This document shows, piece after piece, positions 15,510-23,351 of a DNA stretch of 40,700 bases (position 1 is its first letter; each line of letters begins with the position of its first letter). The DNA comes from Solirubrobacterales bacterium (GTDB lineage: Bacteria > Actinomycetota > Thermoleophilia > Solirubrobacterales > Solirubrobacteraceae). The position numbers and the translations under genes were made by a program. The stretch is taken from NCBI GenBank assembly GCA_027451345.1, contig DAIDJO010000015.1, positions 1 through 40,700 of the forward strand, written 5' to 3'. The notes beneath the pieces were generated by a model. The model worked only from the letters and a program-made list of their open reading frames with translations, did not search any database and had not been told where the DNA came from.

Positions 15510-15764
15510 ATGACCATCACCATGCAGTGCCCGCGTTGTGAGGCGGTCATCGACGCCGTCGACGAGGAGGATCTCGTCGCAGAGGTCCAGAAGCATGTGC
15601 GCGAGGATCACGGCCTCGACCACACCCTGCCAGCCGAGCACATTCTCGCGCGCCTACGCCGCGAAGGACCTCGCCACGCATCGGCCGTGCCTGCGCGAGC
15701 GTCGTGCGTGGCCCCGAGCGGTGGCGGGAGTGGGGCGCGCCGGCGGAGGTGCTCCTTCACCTGA
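15510..15764 (+). CDS. Small DUF1059-like protein
   Basis: 84 aa from ATG 15510, which has a strong GGGAGGAG Shine-Dalgarno. MQCPRCEAVIDAVDEEDLVA followed by VQKHVREDHGL resembles DUF1059 proteins (a short CxxC-type N-terminus, then a helical EL...VxxHxxxxHG motif with conserved His). Members are about 55-65 aa. The tail after LRRE here is Arg/Ser/Gly-rich and low in conserved character, so the stop may have been displaced by a frameshift near 15665. Function unknown; metal binding through Cys and His is possible. Confidence 0.55.
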   Translation: MTITMQCPRCEAVIDAVDEEDLVAEVQKHVREDHGLDHTLPAEHILARLRREGPRHASAVPARASCVAPSGGGSGARRRRCSFT

Positions 15765-16238
15765 AGGACCTTTGGTTGATGGTGGTGGCGCTCGGCGAGC
15801 CACCGGGCGGGCCGCTGTGGCGGCGACCCCCCGCCGTCATGAACCCGCGGCCGGTGTACGGGGGTCGCCCACCAGGGCCGCACGCCGCTGGCTCGATCGG
15901 CCGGCTCCACGCGAGCTACGGCGTGGGTTCCGGTGCGGTAGGTCTCAGGAACGACGCGAGCGGTGTCGGCCGGCCTGGAGAACGTGCCGGTGACGGGGCG
16001 GGGCGACGAGTGGTTCGATCGGAAACGGACTGTGGAAGAGCCGCAGCGGGATCACGAGGAGGCCGAGGGGCTCAGCCGACCGTCACGCCCTATCGTGACG
16101 ACCATGGACGGACGAACGGTCCCAGGGGTGCTCCAGAAACGCCCGATGGAGCCTGAACCGTTCCTGGTCGGGGATCGAGGCAGCCTGGGCGGTACGGCCG
16201 TCCGCCGGCTCCGCCGGCTCCGCCTGAACGCCGACGCC
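15765..16238. other. Gap of about 470 bp without a convincing gene
   Basis: Open frames exist here on both strands, but their products are Gly/Arg/Pro-rich without family motifs, typical of GC-rich noncoding DNA. No tRNA, strong hairpin or clear promoter was seen. CCGGCTCCG-type short tandem units occur near 16203-16222. Confidence 0.5.
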
Positions 16239-16649
16239 ATGTCCTCCCTCCGCCGCTCCCTTGCCAGCCGGCCCATCGGCCGCCCGGTCGCCATCCTCGC
16301 CGCGGCCGGCCTGCTCGTGGTGGCGATCATCCATGTCATCGATGGCTCCGGGTCGCTTCACAACCAGCTCTACGTCGGCGGGCTCGAGCTGTGCCTCGCC
16401 GTGGCGAGCGTCCCGCTGGCGGTCCTCCTGGCCGCCCGCCCGCTTCCGCTCCTCTGGCACGCCGCGGGCGCGCTCTGCACCGCCGCGCTGCTCGCGTATG
16501 TCGCGAGCCGCACCACCGGCCTCCCCGGCGCCGCCGATGACATCGGCAACCGGGGGCAGCCGCTCGGGGTGCTCACCGTCGCGGTCGAGGTGGCGGTGAT
16601 CACCGCGGCCGGGCTCGTCATCTGGAGCCGACGGCGCTCCGCGGGCTGA
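16239..16649 (+). CDS. Small integral membrane protein (about four TM segments)
   Basis: 136 aa from ATG 16239. Upstream in-frame codons add only low-complexity sequence, so this start is preferred. Hydrophobic stretches are VAILAAAGLLVVAIIHVI (about 17-34), LELCLAVASVPLAVLLAA (about 49-66), LLWHAAGALCTAALLAYVAS (about 70-89) and LTVAVEVAVITAAGLVIW (about 113-130). The tail is Arg-rich and presumably cytoplasmic. A His in TM1 and acidic residues near TM1 and TM2 may matter, but no family was recognised. It may be cotranscribed with the gene starting at 16690. Confidence 0.6.
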   Translation: MSSLRRSLASRPIGRPVAILAAAGLLVVAIIHVIDGSGSLHNQLYVGGLELCLAVASVPLAVLLAARPLPLLWHAAGALCTAALLAYVASRTTGLPGAADDIGNRGQPLGVLTVAVEVAVITAAGLVIWSRRRSAG

Positions 16650-16689
16650 GCCCGGTGCCCATGCGCCAGGCCACGAGCGAGGCGGCACG

Positions 16690-17460
16690 ATGAGCGCCCC
16701 GATGGCGGTGCCGAAGCGGCTGACGATCGCCACGTGCATCGGGTGCGGGGCGATGAGCCTGCCGTCCGGCTGCCCGGGCGGCTGCGGTCCGGAGCGCAAG
16801 CTCGAGCTCGTGGCCGGCACCGACGTCGACCTGCTCCTCGAGTCGGCGGAGCGGTCACGGCGGCGGGGGCAGCGCCTGGCGGCGGTTCTGCAGTCGTTCC
16901 TCGCCGACGCGTTGACCCCGGCCGACCGCTCGCCCGGCGGCCCGGCGGCGCCCGACGTCGACACCGGCGCGGCGACCGGGGAGCTCGAGCGGGGGCATGA
17001 CGCCCTGCGCACCCACGAGCGGGCGCTGCCCGCCACGGTCCGGGAGCTGGCCGCGGCGCCCGACCCGGTCGTCACCTGGTGGTGTGAGCGTTGCGGCGGA
17101 CTGGAGGCGCCCGCGCCGTGCGTCGGCGTCTGCATCCGGCAGCCGGCGGAGTGGGCGACCCTCGAAGCGTGGCAGGAGGCACACACCGCGGCGGCCGACA
17201 CGCAGGAGGTGGAGCGGCAGCTCGCCCGCGCGGTGCGGGCAATGCAGCTCACGCGTCCTCGACCCGGTCGGGAGCGCCAGCACCGACGGGCGCTGCGCAC
17301 CACGGCGCGACGGGCGCTCCGCCTCTGGGAAGCGGCGGGCGGCGAGGCGCCGTCGCTCCGTGCGCTTGCCGAGGGCGCCAGCGCCGACCGGCATTCCACG
17401 ACGATGGGTGCGGCGAACCGGGCGGCGAGGCTCGAAGTGATCTCCCCAGGAAAGGATTGA
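16690..17460 (+). CDS. Unrecognised protein with two cysteine clusters (putative zinc-ribbon-like)
   Basis: 256 aa. Cluster one, near residue 16, reads CIGCGAMSLPSGCPGGCG. Cluster two, near 136, reads WWCERCGGLEAPAPCVGVC. Each has CxxCG followed by CxxxC, suggesting two treble-clef or zinc-ribbon sites of the same type. Between and after them are Ala/Arg-rich helices that could form a coiled coil (LLESAERSRRRGQRLAAVLQ; VERQLARAVRAMQ). No catalytic motif was recognised. The stop is 4 bp before the next gene, so the two are almost certainly coexpressed. Spacing of the two clusters suggests an internal duplication separated by a helical region. Confidence 0.65.
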   Translation: MSAPMAVPKRLTIATCIGCGAMSLPSGCPGGCGPERKLELVAGTDVDLLLESAERSRRRGQRLAAVLQSFLADALTPADRSPGGPAAPDVDTGAATGELERGHDALRTHERALPATVRELAAAPDPVVTWWCERCGGLEAPAPCVGVCIRQPAEWATLEAWQEAHTAAADTQEVERQLARAVRAMQLTRPRPGRERQHRRALRTTARRALRLWEAAGGEAPSLRALAEGASADRHSTTMGAANRAARLEVISPGKD

Positions 17461-17464
17461 CGAG

Positions 17465-18610
17465 ATGACCGACCGTTCCTCCTCGGCGCCCTCCGACGAA
17501 GTCGAGGAGATCCCCGAGTATCTCGATGAGCCGGAGACGACGACACCGCCTCGATCGGGTGTGCTGCGTTTCGCGAGGATGACCGGGACCTCGATCTGCG
17601 GCCGCGACGCGGCTCCCTGGGTGACGGATTTCCTGAACGCCGCCTACTACCGCCGTCCCGCCGGTGAGCGCGACGTCGACGACCTCCGCTGCGCCTTCGA
17701 CCTGCTGACCACCTACTGGTACCGCCGACCCGAGCGCAGGCGCCTGCGAGCGACCGATCTGGCCGCATTCCACCGCGCGTTCGGTGCGCACCGGTTCGAC
17801 GCCGCCTCGAGCGCCCGGGGGACGCTCTCGCGCGAGCAGCTCGAGCAGGGAGGCCGCGCGCTGGTCGGCGAATGGTTCAGCGATGCGTACGCCGACGACG
17901 CCCGCCGGGGATGGGGCGTCGCGTTCCCCACCGCGGCGGAGAAGGCCGCCTACGACCATGTCTGGCGGCTGCGGCTCGCTCGCCTCGGCGAGCTCACCCC
18001 CGAGCGGGCACCGCTGCAGGAGCAGGTGTGGCACACCTATCCGCCCGTGCCGATGCCCTCGGCCGAGGGCGTGATCGCCGCCCTCACCGCGCCGGAGACC
18101 TGGCCCGACTACGCCTCCGAGATCGGCCGGTTCACCCCGCTGCGGCCCGGGGGGCTCGACGGACAGACCTTCGAGATCGAGGTCGCGGCGGGGACCGGCG
18201 CCGGCTGGCCGATCTTCACCCGCGGCTACGTCACGATCACGCGACTGGTCACGCCGGCCGACCAGGACGCGCTCGGCGCGTACTTCGACGATCTGGAGGC
18301 GGGCATGCGGGCCTACGGGCACGACGAGCCGACCATCCTGCCCGCGGGGGCGACCCCGCTCGTCGGCTTCGATCTCACCACCCACGCCGGCCACTTCATG
18401 GGGTCCGGCCACAACCGACTCGTCCTCTACGTCCACGACGACCGCCCGTGGGTCCGCGCGGCCGGCACCTGGGATCCGATGCCGTGGCACATCAGCCAGG
18501 GGTACCGCGTGGCCGGCCGGGAGGCCCAGCACGCCTTCTGGGGCGAGGGCAACGTCGCGGCCCAGAGCCTGCTGCATCAGCTCGCACGCCAGGTCGCTCG
18601 GCGGGCCTGA
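17465..18610 (+). CDS. Unrecognised protein, partner of the Cys-cluster protein
   Basis: 381 aa. ATG 17465 follows AGGAAAGG and lies 4 bp after the preceding gene. The first about 35 residues are acidic and Pro/Thr-rich, hence disordered. FARMTGTSICGRDAAPWVTDF starts a folded part rich in aromatic and charged residues (YYRRPAGERDVDDLR, LTTYWYRRPERRRLR). The second half, from about PSAEGVIAALTAPETWPDYA, has alternating strands with WPDYASEIGRF, a pattern loosely like START/SRPBCC lipid-binding folds, but I would not assign it. No signal peptide or TM helix. A cytoplasmic complex with the upstream protein is a guess from gene order. Confidence 0.65.
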   Translation: MTDRSSSAPSDEVEEIPEYLDEPETTTPPRSGVLRFARMTGTSICGRDAAPWVTDFLNAAYYRRPAGERDVDDLRCAFDLLTTYWYRRPERRRLRATDLAAFHRAFGAHRFDAASSARGTLSREQLEQGGRALVGEWFSDAYADDARRGWGVAFPTAAEKAAYDHVWRLRLARLGELTPERAPLQEQVWHTYPPVPMPSAEGVIAALTAPETWPDYASEIGRFTPLRPGGLDGQTFEIEVAAGTGAGWPIFTRGYVTITRLVTPADQDALGAYFDDLEAGMRAYGHDEPTILPAGATPLVGFDLTTHAGHFMGSGHNRLVLYVHDDRPWVRAAGTWDPMPWHISQGYRVAGREAQHAFWGEGNVAAQSLLHQLARQVARRA

Positions 18611-18629
18611 GCCGTGCGGATCGCCTGAG

Positions 18630-18649
18630 CCGGCCACGCCGTTGGCCGG
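18630..18649 (+). terminator. Short hairpin after the 17465-18610 gene
   Basis: CCGGCCA (18630-18636) pairs with TGGCCGG (18643-18649) around CGCCGT, 20 nt after the stop codon. Seven pairs and no T-run; a weak candidate. Confidence 0.35.
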
Positions 18650-18672
18650 GTCGTCGCCGGGGCGTCGTCCTC

Positions 18673-18711
18673 CATACTGGCGGGGTGTCGATGCCACCCG
18701 CCCATGGCTGA
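18673..18711 (+). promoter_or_regulatory. Possible leaderless upstream mini-ORF overlapping the MFS start
   Basis: CATACT (18673-18678) ends 6 nt before GTG 18685, which opens an eight-codon frame (VSMPPAHG) stopping with TGA at 18709-18711. That stop overlaps the MFS ATG at 18704. The layout would give translational coupling from a leaderless mini-ORF. Speculative. Confidence 0.3.
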
Positions 18712-20401
18712 ACGGTCCGTCGGCGCGTCGATCGCGCGCGGGCTGATTCGTGCCACGCGCTGGAGCGGGCGCCTTGTCCGGGGCGAGGTCGTGCGGCGCG
18801 TGGGAGGCGCGGCCCGTGCCCGGGTGATCGTCGTCTTCGGCCTCGTGCTCGCGCTCAACGGGGCTGACACCGCCACGATCGGCGCCGTCGCGCCCGAGCT
18901 CGAACGGAGCATGCACATCGGCCCGGGGTCGATCGGTCTGCTCAGCTCCGTGACGCTGCTGGTGGGAGCGGTGGCGACCATCCCCGTCGGCCTGCTCGTC
19001 GACCGGGTGAAGCGGATCCCGATGCTCTCGGCGAGCATCGTCTGCTGGAGCGTCGCCTCGCTGCTGAGCGCCGTCGCCGGCAGCTACTCGACGCTGCTGC
19101 TCACCCGTCTGGCCCTGGGCGCGGTCGTGGCGACCGCCGGCCCGGCCATCGCCTCCCTCACCGGTGACTACTTCCCCGCGCGGGAGCGCGGGCGGATCTA
19201 CGCCTACATCCTCGGTGGCGAGATCGCCGGGAACGCCGTCGGCTTCATCATCTCCGGCAATGTCGCGGTCGCGCTGAGCTGGCGCGTCTCGTTCGCGCTC
19301 CTCGCCATTCCGGGCTTCTTCCTGGCCCGCGAGCTGTATCGGACCGTCCCCGAGCCGTTGCGGGGAGGCCAGAGCCACCTCGAGCCCGGGGTCGAGGACC
19401 TCATCGAGGCGGCCGCCAGGGCGCGAGCGCGCCGGCACTCCAGCACGGACTGGTTCGAGGATGAGGCGGAGGCGGCGCTCGCCGATGACCTGGCCCACCA
19501 GGCGGCCCTCCGGATGGGGGTCGAGCCCGATCCGGATCTCGTGCTCACGCGGGACCCCCGGACGCTCACCCTCGCCGACGCCGTGCGCTACACGCTGTCG
19601 ATCCCGTCGAACGTGATGATGATCATCAGCTCATCCCTCGGCTACTTCTTCTTCGCCGGGCTCACGACCTTTGCGCTCTCCTTCGTCCAGGGCCAGTACG
19701 GCGTCGGACCGGTGACCTCGGACCTCGTCCTCGCGCTCCTCGTGATCGGGGCACTGATCGGAACGCTCGCCAGCGGCTGGGTCGGCGATCTGCTCCTGCG
19801 CCGTGGGGTGCTGTCGAGTCGCATCTGGCTGCCCGCGGTGTGCTATCTCGGCGCCGCGGTGCTCCTGATCCCGGGCTTCGTCTCCAGCCACCTCACCCCG
19901 GCGCTGTGGTTCGACGTCGGCGGGGCGGCCCTCCTGGCGGCGGCGAACCCGCCGCTCGATGCGGCGCGGCTCGACATCATGCCGGCCGGCCTCTGGGGGC
20001 GGGCGGAGAGCATCCGCACCGTGGTCCGCTCGCTGGCACAGGCGCTGGCCCCGCTGATCTTCGGCGAGCTCGCCTCACTGATCGCCGGCTTCTACCCCGC
20101 CCAGTCCCCGATCGGCACACACCCCCCGGCCATCAGCTCCCGGGAGGCACACGGTCTCGAGATCACCTTCCTCGTGCTCCTCACGACGCTCGCCGCGGCC
20201 GGGGTGACCCTGCTGCGCGCGCGGGACACCTACCCGCGGGACGTGGCGACCGCGGCCGCCTCCAACCAGGGCTCCCGGGACGAGCGGCTCAGTCTGCGCG
20301 ACCGTCCGAGCCACCGCAGACGGCAGACCGCGCCGCGCGCGGACCGTCGACAGGAGGGACGAGGCGACCGGCGCCGGAGCGCCCGGCACCGCTGGGATTG
20401 A
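18704..20401 (+). CDS. MFS permease (Spinster-like/general MFS) with extended cytoplasmic loop
   Basis: 565 aa, about twelve TM segments. VIVVFGLVLALNGADTATIG is TM1, LLVDRVKRIPML is the MFS loop 2-3 motif (usually GxLaDrxGRR), and LTGDYFPARERGRIYAYIL is the motif preceding TM5. The central loop between TM6 and TM7 is unusually long, about 90 residues, with an acidic amphipathic part (DLIEAAARARARRHSSTDWF and following). The C-terminal tail is about 60 residues and extremely Arg-rich (SHRRRQTAPRADRRQEGRGD). The substrate cannot be inferred. The gene ends at a perfect 13-bp hairpin. Confidence 0.85.
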   Translation: MAERSVGASIARGLIRATRWSGRLVRGEVVRRVGGAARARVIVVFGLVLALNGADTATIGAVAPELERSMHIGPGSIGLLSSVTLLVGAVATIPVGLLVDRVKRIPMLSASIVCWSVASLLSAVAGSYSTLLLTRLALGAVVATAGPAIASLTGDYFPARERGRIYAYILGGEIAGNAVGFIISGNVAVALSWRVSFALLAIPGFFLARELYRTVPEPLRGGQSHLEPGVEDLIEAAARARARRHSSTDWFEDEAEAALADDLAHQAALRMGVEPDPDLVLTRDPRTLTLADAVRYTLSIPSNVMMIISSSLGYFFFAGLTTFALSFVQGQYGVGPVTSDLVLALLVIGALIGTLASGWVGDLLLRRGVLSSRIWLPAVCYLGAAVLLIPGFVSSHLTPALWFDVGGAALLAAANPPLDAARLDIMPAGLWGRAESIRTVVRSLAQALAPLIFGELASLIAGFYPAQSPIGTHPPAISSREAHGLEITFLVLLTTLAAAGVTLLRARDTYPRDVATAAASNQGSRDERLSLRDRPSHRRRQTAPRADRRQEGRGDRRRSARHRWD

Positions 20402-20433
20402 GAGATCGCCGGCCGCGGCGGGCCGGCGATCTC
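20402..20433. terminator. Bidirectional terminator hairpin
   Basis: GAGATCGCCGGCC (20402-20414) pairs perfectly with GGCCGGCGATCTC (20421-20433), loop GCGGCG. It sits between the stops of the convergent MFS gene (20401) and the secreted-protein gene (20444), so it can serve both. Confidence 0.85.
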
Positions 20434-20443
20434 CCAGTCGGCC

Positions 20444-21214
20444 TCAGTCGATCTCGACGTCGAAATCCCAGCGGATCACCGCGCCGGCGCCCGGCACGGG
20501 CGCCCAGGCGACGTCGCCCTGGCCGACCGGGAGCACCGCGGTCATCCGCAGGAGCGTCGGGCGTCCCGGCAGCGCGGCGCGGGCGGGACGGCCGCCGCTC
20601 ATCGAGGTCACGTGGAGGGTGTGGCGCCGGCCCTGCTCGTCGATCACCCAGAACTGCCGCGGATCGAGCGCGATCGGGGCGGACGGGTGGGCGATGGTGA
20701 CGGTGAAGGTGCAGCGGGTGCTCATCGGCACCGGGAAGCGGCCCTGCTCCGGCACCTGCGGGCCGACGACCGTCACGAGCGCCTGGGCCCGTGGAACCCG
20801 GAGCCGCACCGTGTCCCCCTGGATGGCGAGCCACGGATGCCGCAGGGTCGCGGTGACGACCCGGCCCACCGGGATCGACTGGTGCCCGAGCCAGGCGGGC
20901 ACGTACCCGTAGGTCGTGCCGGACGTGCGCACCGGCGTCGCGCCGATCCCACGGGCGTGGGTCCGGAGCGTGCGGGAGGACGTCACGGCCGAGACCGGCG
21001 GGCTCGGCGGGTCCGTCGGCACGTGCTCCGGGGCGCCCGCCGGATGGGGTGGGCGGCCGACGGCCGACAGCACGATAGTTGCGCCACCGGCCAGGGCTCC
21101 CGTCGCCGCCACCGTCGCAACGGCCCGGGCGACGGCGCGGGGGCCGAGCCCGCTGGCTCGGCCCCCGTCGGAGGCGCCGGCCGGCGAGGGCCGGCGCATT
21201 CCGTGCGTCGTCAT
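20444..21214 (-). CDS. Exported or membrane-anchored protein of unknown function
   Basis: 256 aa. After a Gly/Arg-rich start comes a hydrophobic segment RAVATVAATGALAGGATIVL (about 27-47), a signal or anchor. A Pro/Ser-rich linker (DPPSPPVSAVTSS) is followed by a beta-rich domain: VGRVVTATLRHPWLAIQGD, ALVTVVGPQVPEQG, RCTFTVTIAHPSAPIALDP, QFWVIDEQGRRHTLHV. The last part resembles the immunoglobulin-like DUF4352/DUF5067-type folds (a strand pattern with xFxVxDxxGxxY), but this is weak. It lies 11 bp downstream of the phosphoesterase gene on the same strand, so a shared transcript is likely. Confidence 0.65.
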   Translation of the reverse strand: MTTHGMRRPSPAGASDGGRASGLGPRAVARAVATVAATGALAGGATIVLSAVGRPPHPAGAPEHVPTDPPSPPVSAVTSSRTLRTHARGIGATPVRTSGTTYGYVPAWLGHQSIPVGRVVTATLRHPWLAIQGDTVRLRVPRAQALVTVVGPQVPEQGRFPVPMSTRCTFTVTIAHPSAPIALDPRQFWVIDEQGRRHTLHVTSMSGGRPARAALPGRPTLLRMTAVLPVGQGDVAWAPVPGAGAVIRWDFDVEID

Positions 21215-21225
21215 CGATTCCGGCC

Positions 21226-23214
21226 TCAGCCGAGCGGGTAGCCGAGCCCGCCGCGCGGTTGGCCGCCCGGGTTGTTGAACACGTCTCGGCCGAACGGGGC
21301 CAGACCGGGCTGGGCGGCGTAGCCGATGTGGCCGTCGCCGTCGAGTCCGGGGGAGGCCTTGGCGACGTTGAACACGTCCTCGATCGTGCGCAGCCAGCTG
21401 TAGTGGTTGTAGTAGCGGGTGCTGACGCTGCCCGGCCGAATGTAGGGGCTGATCAGCACGCTCCCGGTGTCGCCACCGCCGTTGGTCGGATCGGTCGCGT
21501 CGTAGAGCGGGTCCGTCGCCGCCGTCTCGGGGCCGAGGTTGATCCGGGTCACCGGCCCGGTGGGCGACGTGGCCACCCCGTTGCACGTGAGCGTGAACGC
21601 GCCGGTGTCGGCCGCGCCGCCCTGCTCGGCGGACACCAGTGGCGTCGCCGGTGTGTTGACGACGTTGGCCACCACGCACCCGGCCGGGATCGGGTTGCCC
21701 GGGTCGGTCGTGTCGGTGACCGACCGGCCCACGTCGCGGAGGGTGATCGAGTCATCCGCGATGATCGGCGACGTCGGCGATCCCGAGGCGGTGTCGCTGC
21801 GCGCTCCGCCGGTCGCGCTGCCGCCGACGGGACTGCCACCGCCGAGGATCAGGCCGGGCACGGCCGGGCGGTCGATGAACGCGTTGAACCCGTCGCCGGG
21901 GAACAGCTGGTTCCCGTTGGCGTCGGTGGCCAGCGGGGTGTTCGGGCCCTGGGGCTCGGAGTGCACCGTCTGGCCAAACAGCGTCTCACCGGCCGAATCC
22001 GAGGCGATCGACGCGGCGGCGTCGGGCTGGATCGTCGTCGAGTTGGCGAAGCTGTTACCCGTGTAGGTGAACGGCGGGAAGGCCTCGTCGAAGGTGATGT
22101 CGATCAGACCGCCGTCGCGGAAGGCCGGCGATGCCTCGATCTCCGGGACGATGTGCTCGAGGAAGAGATCCGCCGCGTACAGCCCGCCCGTGTAGTTCAC
22201 CGGGGGCTTCGGGGTGTTCGGGTCCGAGAACCCGCCCGACAGGTTGTTCCCGTGACAGACGGCGTCGTGGGCGTCGCTGCAGTTGTCCGGTGTGATCCAG
22301 CTGAAGGCCGGGGTGGTGGACTCGTGCTGGAGGTCGTGGTAGAGGCCGTTGCTGGGGTCGAACAGGTCGGCGATGTGCTGGGCGTTGCAGTCGCCGGACT
22401 GGAGGATCGACTCAAACCACGGGAAGGGGAAGTGCTTGGGCACGTACTGGTCGTTGCCGACGGCGGCGCCGGGGTTGGGCTGGGTCCCGATCGCACCCGC
22501 CGACGCGTACGGCGCGCCGCAGTACTGCACGCCCGCGTTGTTCGACGTCAGCCCGGGGATCCCGTGCGTGTCGCCGCCATAGCTGCTGTTGAGATCCTGG
22601 GCGTACCCCTTCCAGCTGACATGTGCGGCGTCGAGCTGGTTGAACAGGGTCGGCACGTTGGCGGGGTAGACGCAACCGTTCCGGCCGGCCGGAGCGTTGA
22701 CACCGGCGGCGGAGACCATCTGCCCGTAGTTCGGGTTGGTCAGCAGCGAACCCGTCGTGTCGACCGAGCCGCGAAACAGGTCGTAGTTCGGGCAGTCGGA
22801 CTGCGTGTCGGCCTGGGTCGCCTGGCCGCTGACGAGCGAGATGTAGTTGTCGAGGCTGAAGTGACCGGTGCCGTAGTAGTTCTTCAGGAGGACCCCCTGC
22901 GACGGCAGGGTCTTCCAGAGGTACGTGTTGTTGTTGAGGCCGGTGAAGGTCGCGTCGTAGGACTTGTTCTCGAGGATGATCAGCCAGACGTGCTTGATCT
23001 TCCCGGGTTGGATGCCGAGCCCGTCGGCCGGGGCGGCCTGGTGGTGCAGTTCCTGGTGGGCGCGGTGCGCTCGAGCGTTGGCCGAGACGGCGGTGCCGAG
23101 GGCGGCGCCCAGGCAGGCGAGCGCCGCGGCGCAGGCGCAGGCAAGGCGGCGCGCGCCGGGACGGCCCGGCGACGGACGACCGCCGCGTTCCGGCCGCGGC
23201 AGCTGGATACTCAT
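21226..23214 (-). CDS. Secreted PF04185-type phosphoesterase (acid phosphatase/phospholipase C family)
   Basis: 662 aa from ATG 23214, which has AAAGGA 7-8 nt upstream; an in-frame upstream ATG at 23250 is less likely. There is a signal peptide (RRLACACAAALACLGAALGT, cleavage near VSANA). Family motifs: HVWLIILENKSYDATF (metal-binding Asn/Glu near the N-terminus), YYGTGHFSLDNYISLVSGQ, SWITPDNCSDAHD and LIDITFDEAF. The family hydrolyses phosphate mono- or diesters outside the cell. The C-terminal third, from about DTTDPGNPIP, carries a Thr/Asn-rich beta-structured segment. The small exported protein encoded 11 bp downstream may be its partner. Confidence 0.85.
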   Translation of the reverse strand: MSIQLPRPERGGRPSPGRPGARRLACACAAALACLGAALGTAVSANARAHRAHQELHHQAAPADGLGIQPGKIKHVWLIILENKSYDATFTGLNNNTYLWKTLPSQGVLLKNYYGTGHFSLDNYISLVSGQATQADTQSDCPNYDLFRGSVDTTGSLLTNPNYGQMVSAAGVNAPAGRNGCVYPANVPTLFNQLDAAHVSWKGYAQDLNSSYGGDTHGIPGLTSNNAGVQYCGAPYASAGAIGTQPNPGAAVGNDQYVPKHFPFPWFESILQSGDCNAQHIADLFDPSNGLYHDLQHESTTPAFSWITPDNCSDAHDAVCHGNNLSGGFSDPNTPKPPVNYTGGLYAADLFLEHIVPEIEASPAFRDGGLIDITFDEAFPPFTYTGNSFANSTTIQPDAAASIASDSAGETLFGQTVHSEPQGPNTPLATDANGNQLFPGDGFNAFIDRPAVPGLILGGGSPVGGSATGGARSDTASGSPTSPIIADDSITLRDVGRSVTDTTDPGNPIPAGCVVANVVNTPATPLVSAEQGGAADTGAFTLTCNGVATSPTGPVTRINLGPETAATDPLYDATDPTNGGGDTGSVLISPYIRPGSVSTRYYNHYSWLRTIEDVFNVAKASPGLDGDGHIGYAAQPGLAPFGRDVFNNPGGQPRGGLGYPLG

Positions 23215-23351
23215 CAGCGAGTCCTTTCGTTCTGGGAGGGAACGGCGCAAGTGTCCCCGCGACCTGGAGCGGCCGGTGTTGCTCCGGGGTGAACCCAGTG
23301 TGACTTTGCGCAGGCGCCCGCCGCAACCCCCGCGGCGCGGGCGAGAGGCGG

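Noticed and set aside
15704..16156. 150-residue plus-strand frame in the gap after the DUF1059-like gene
   Set aside because: Gly/Arg-rich, no start signal and no family motif.
16083..19498. Long minus-strand frames opposite the Cys-cluster gene, its partner and the MFS gene
   Set aside because: Low-complexity Arg/Ser/Gly products; the plus strand shows ribosome binding sites, coupled genes and TM segments.
21079..23292. 737-residue plus-strand frame opposite the phosphoesterase
   Set aside because: Val/Gly/Arg-rich shadow; the minus strand has signal peptide and PF04185 motifs.
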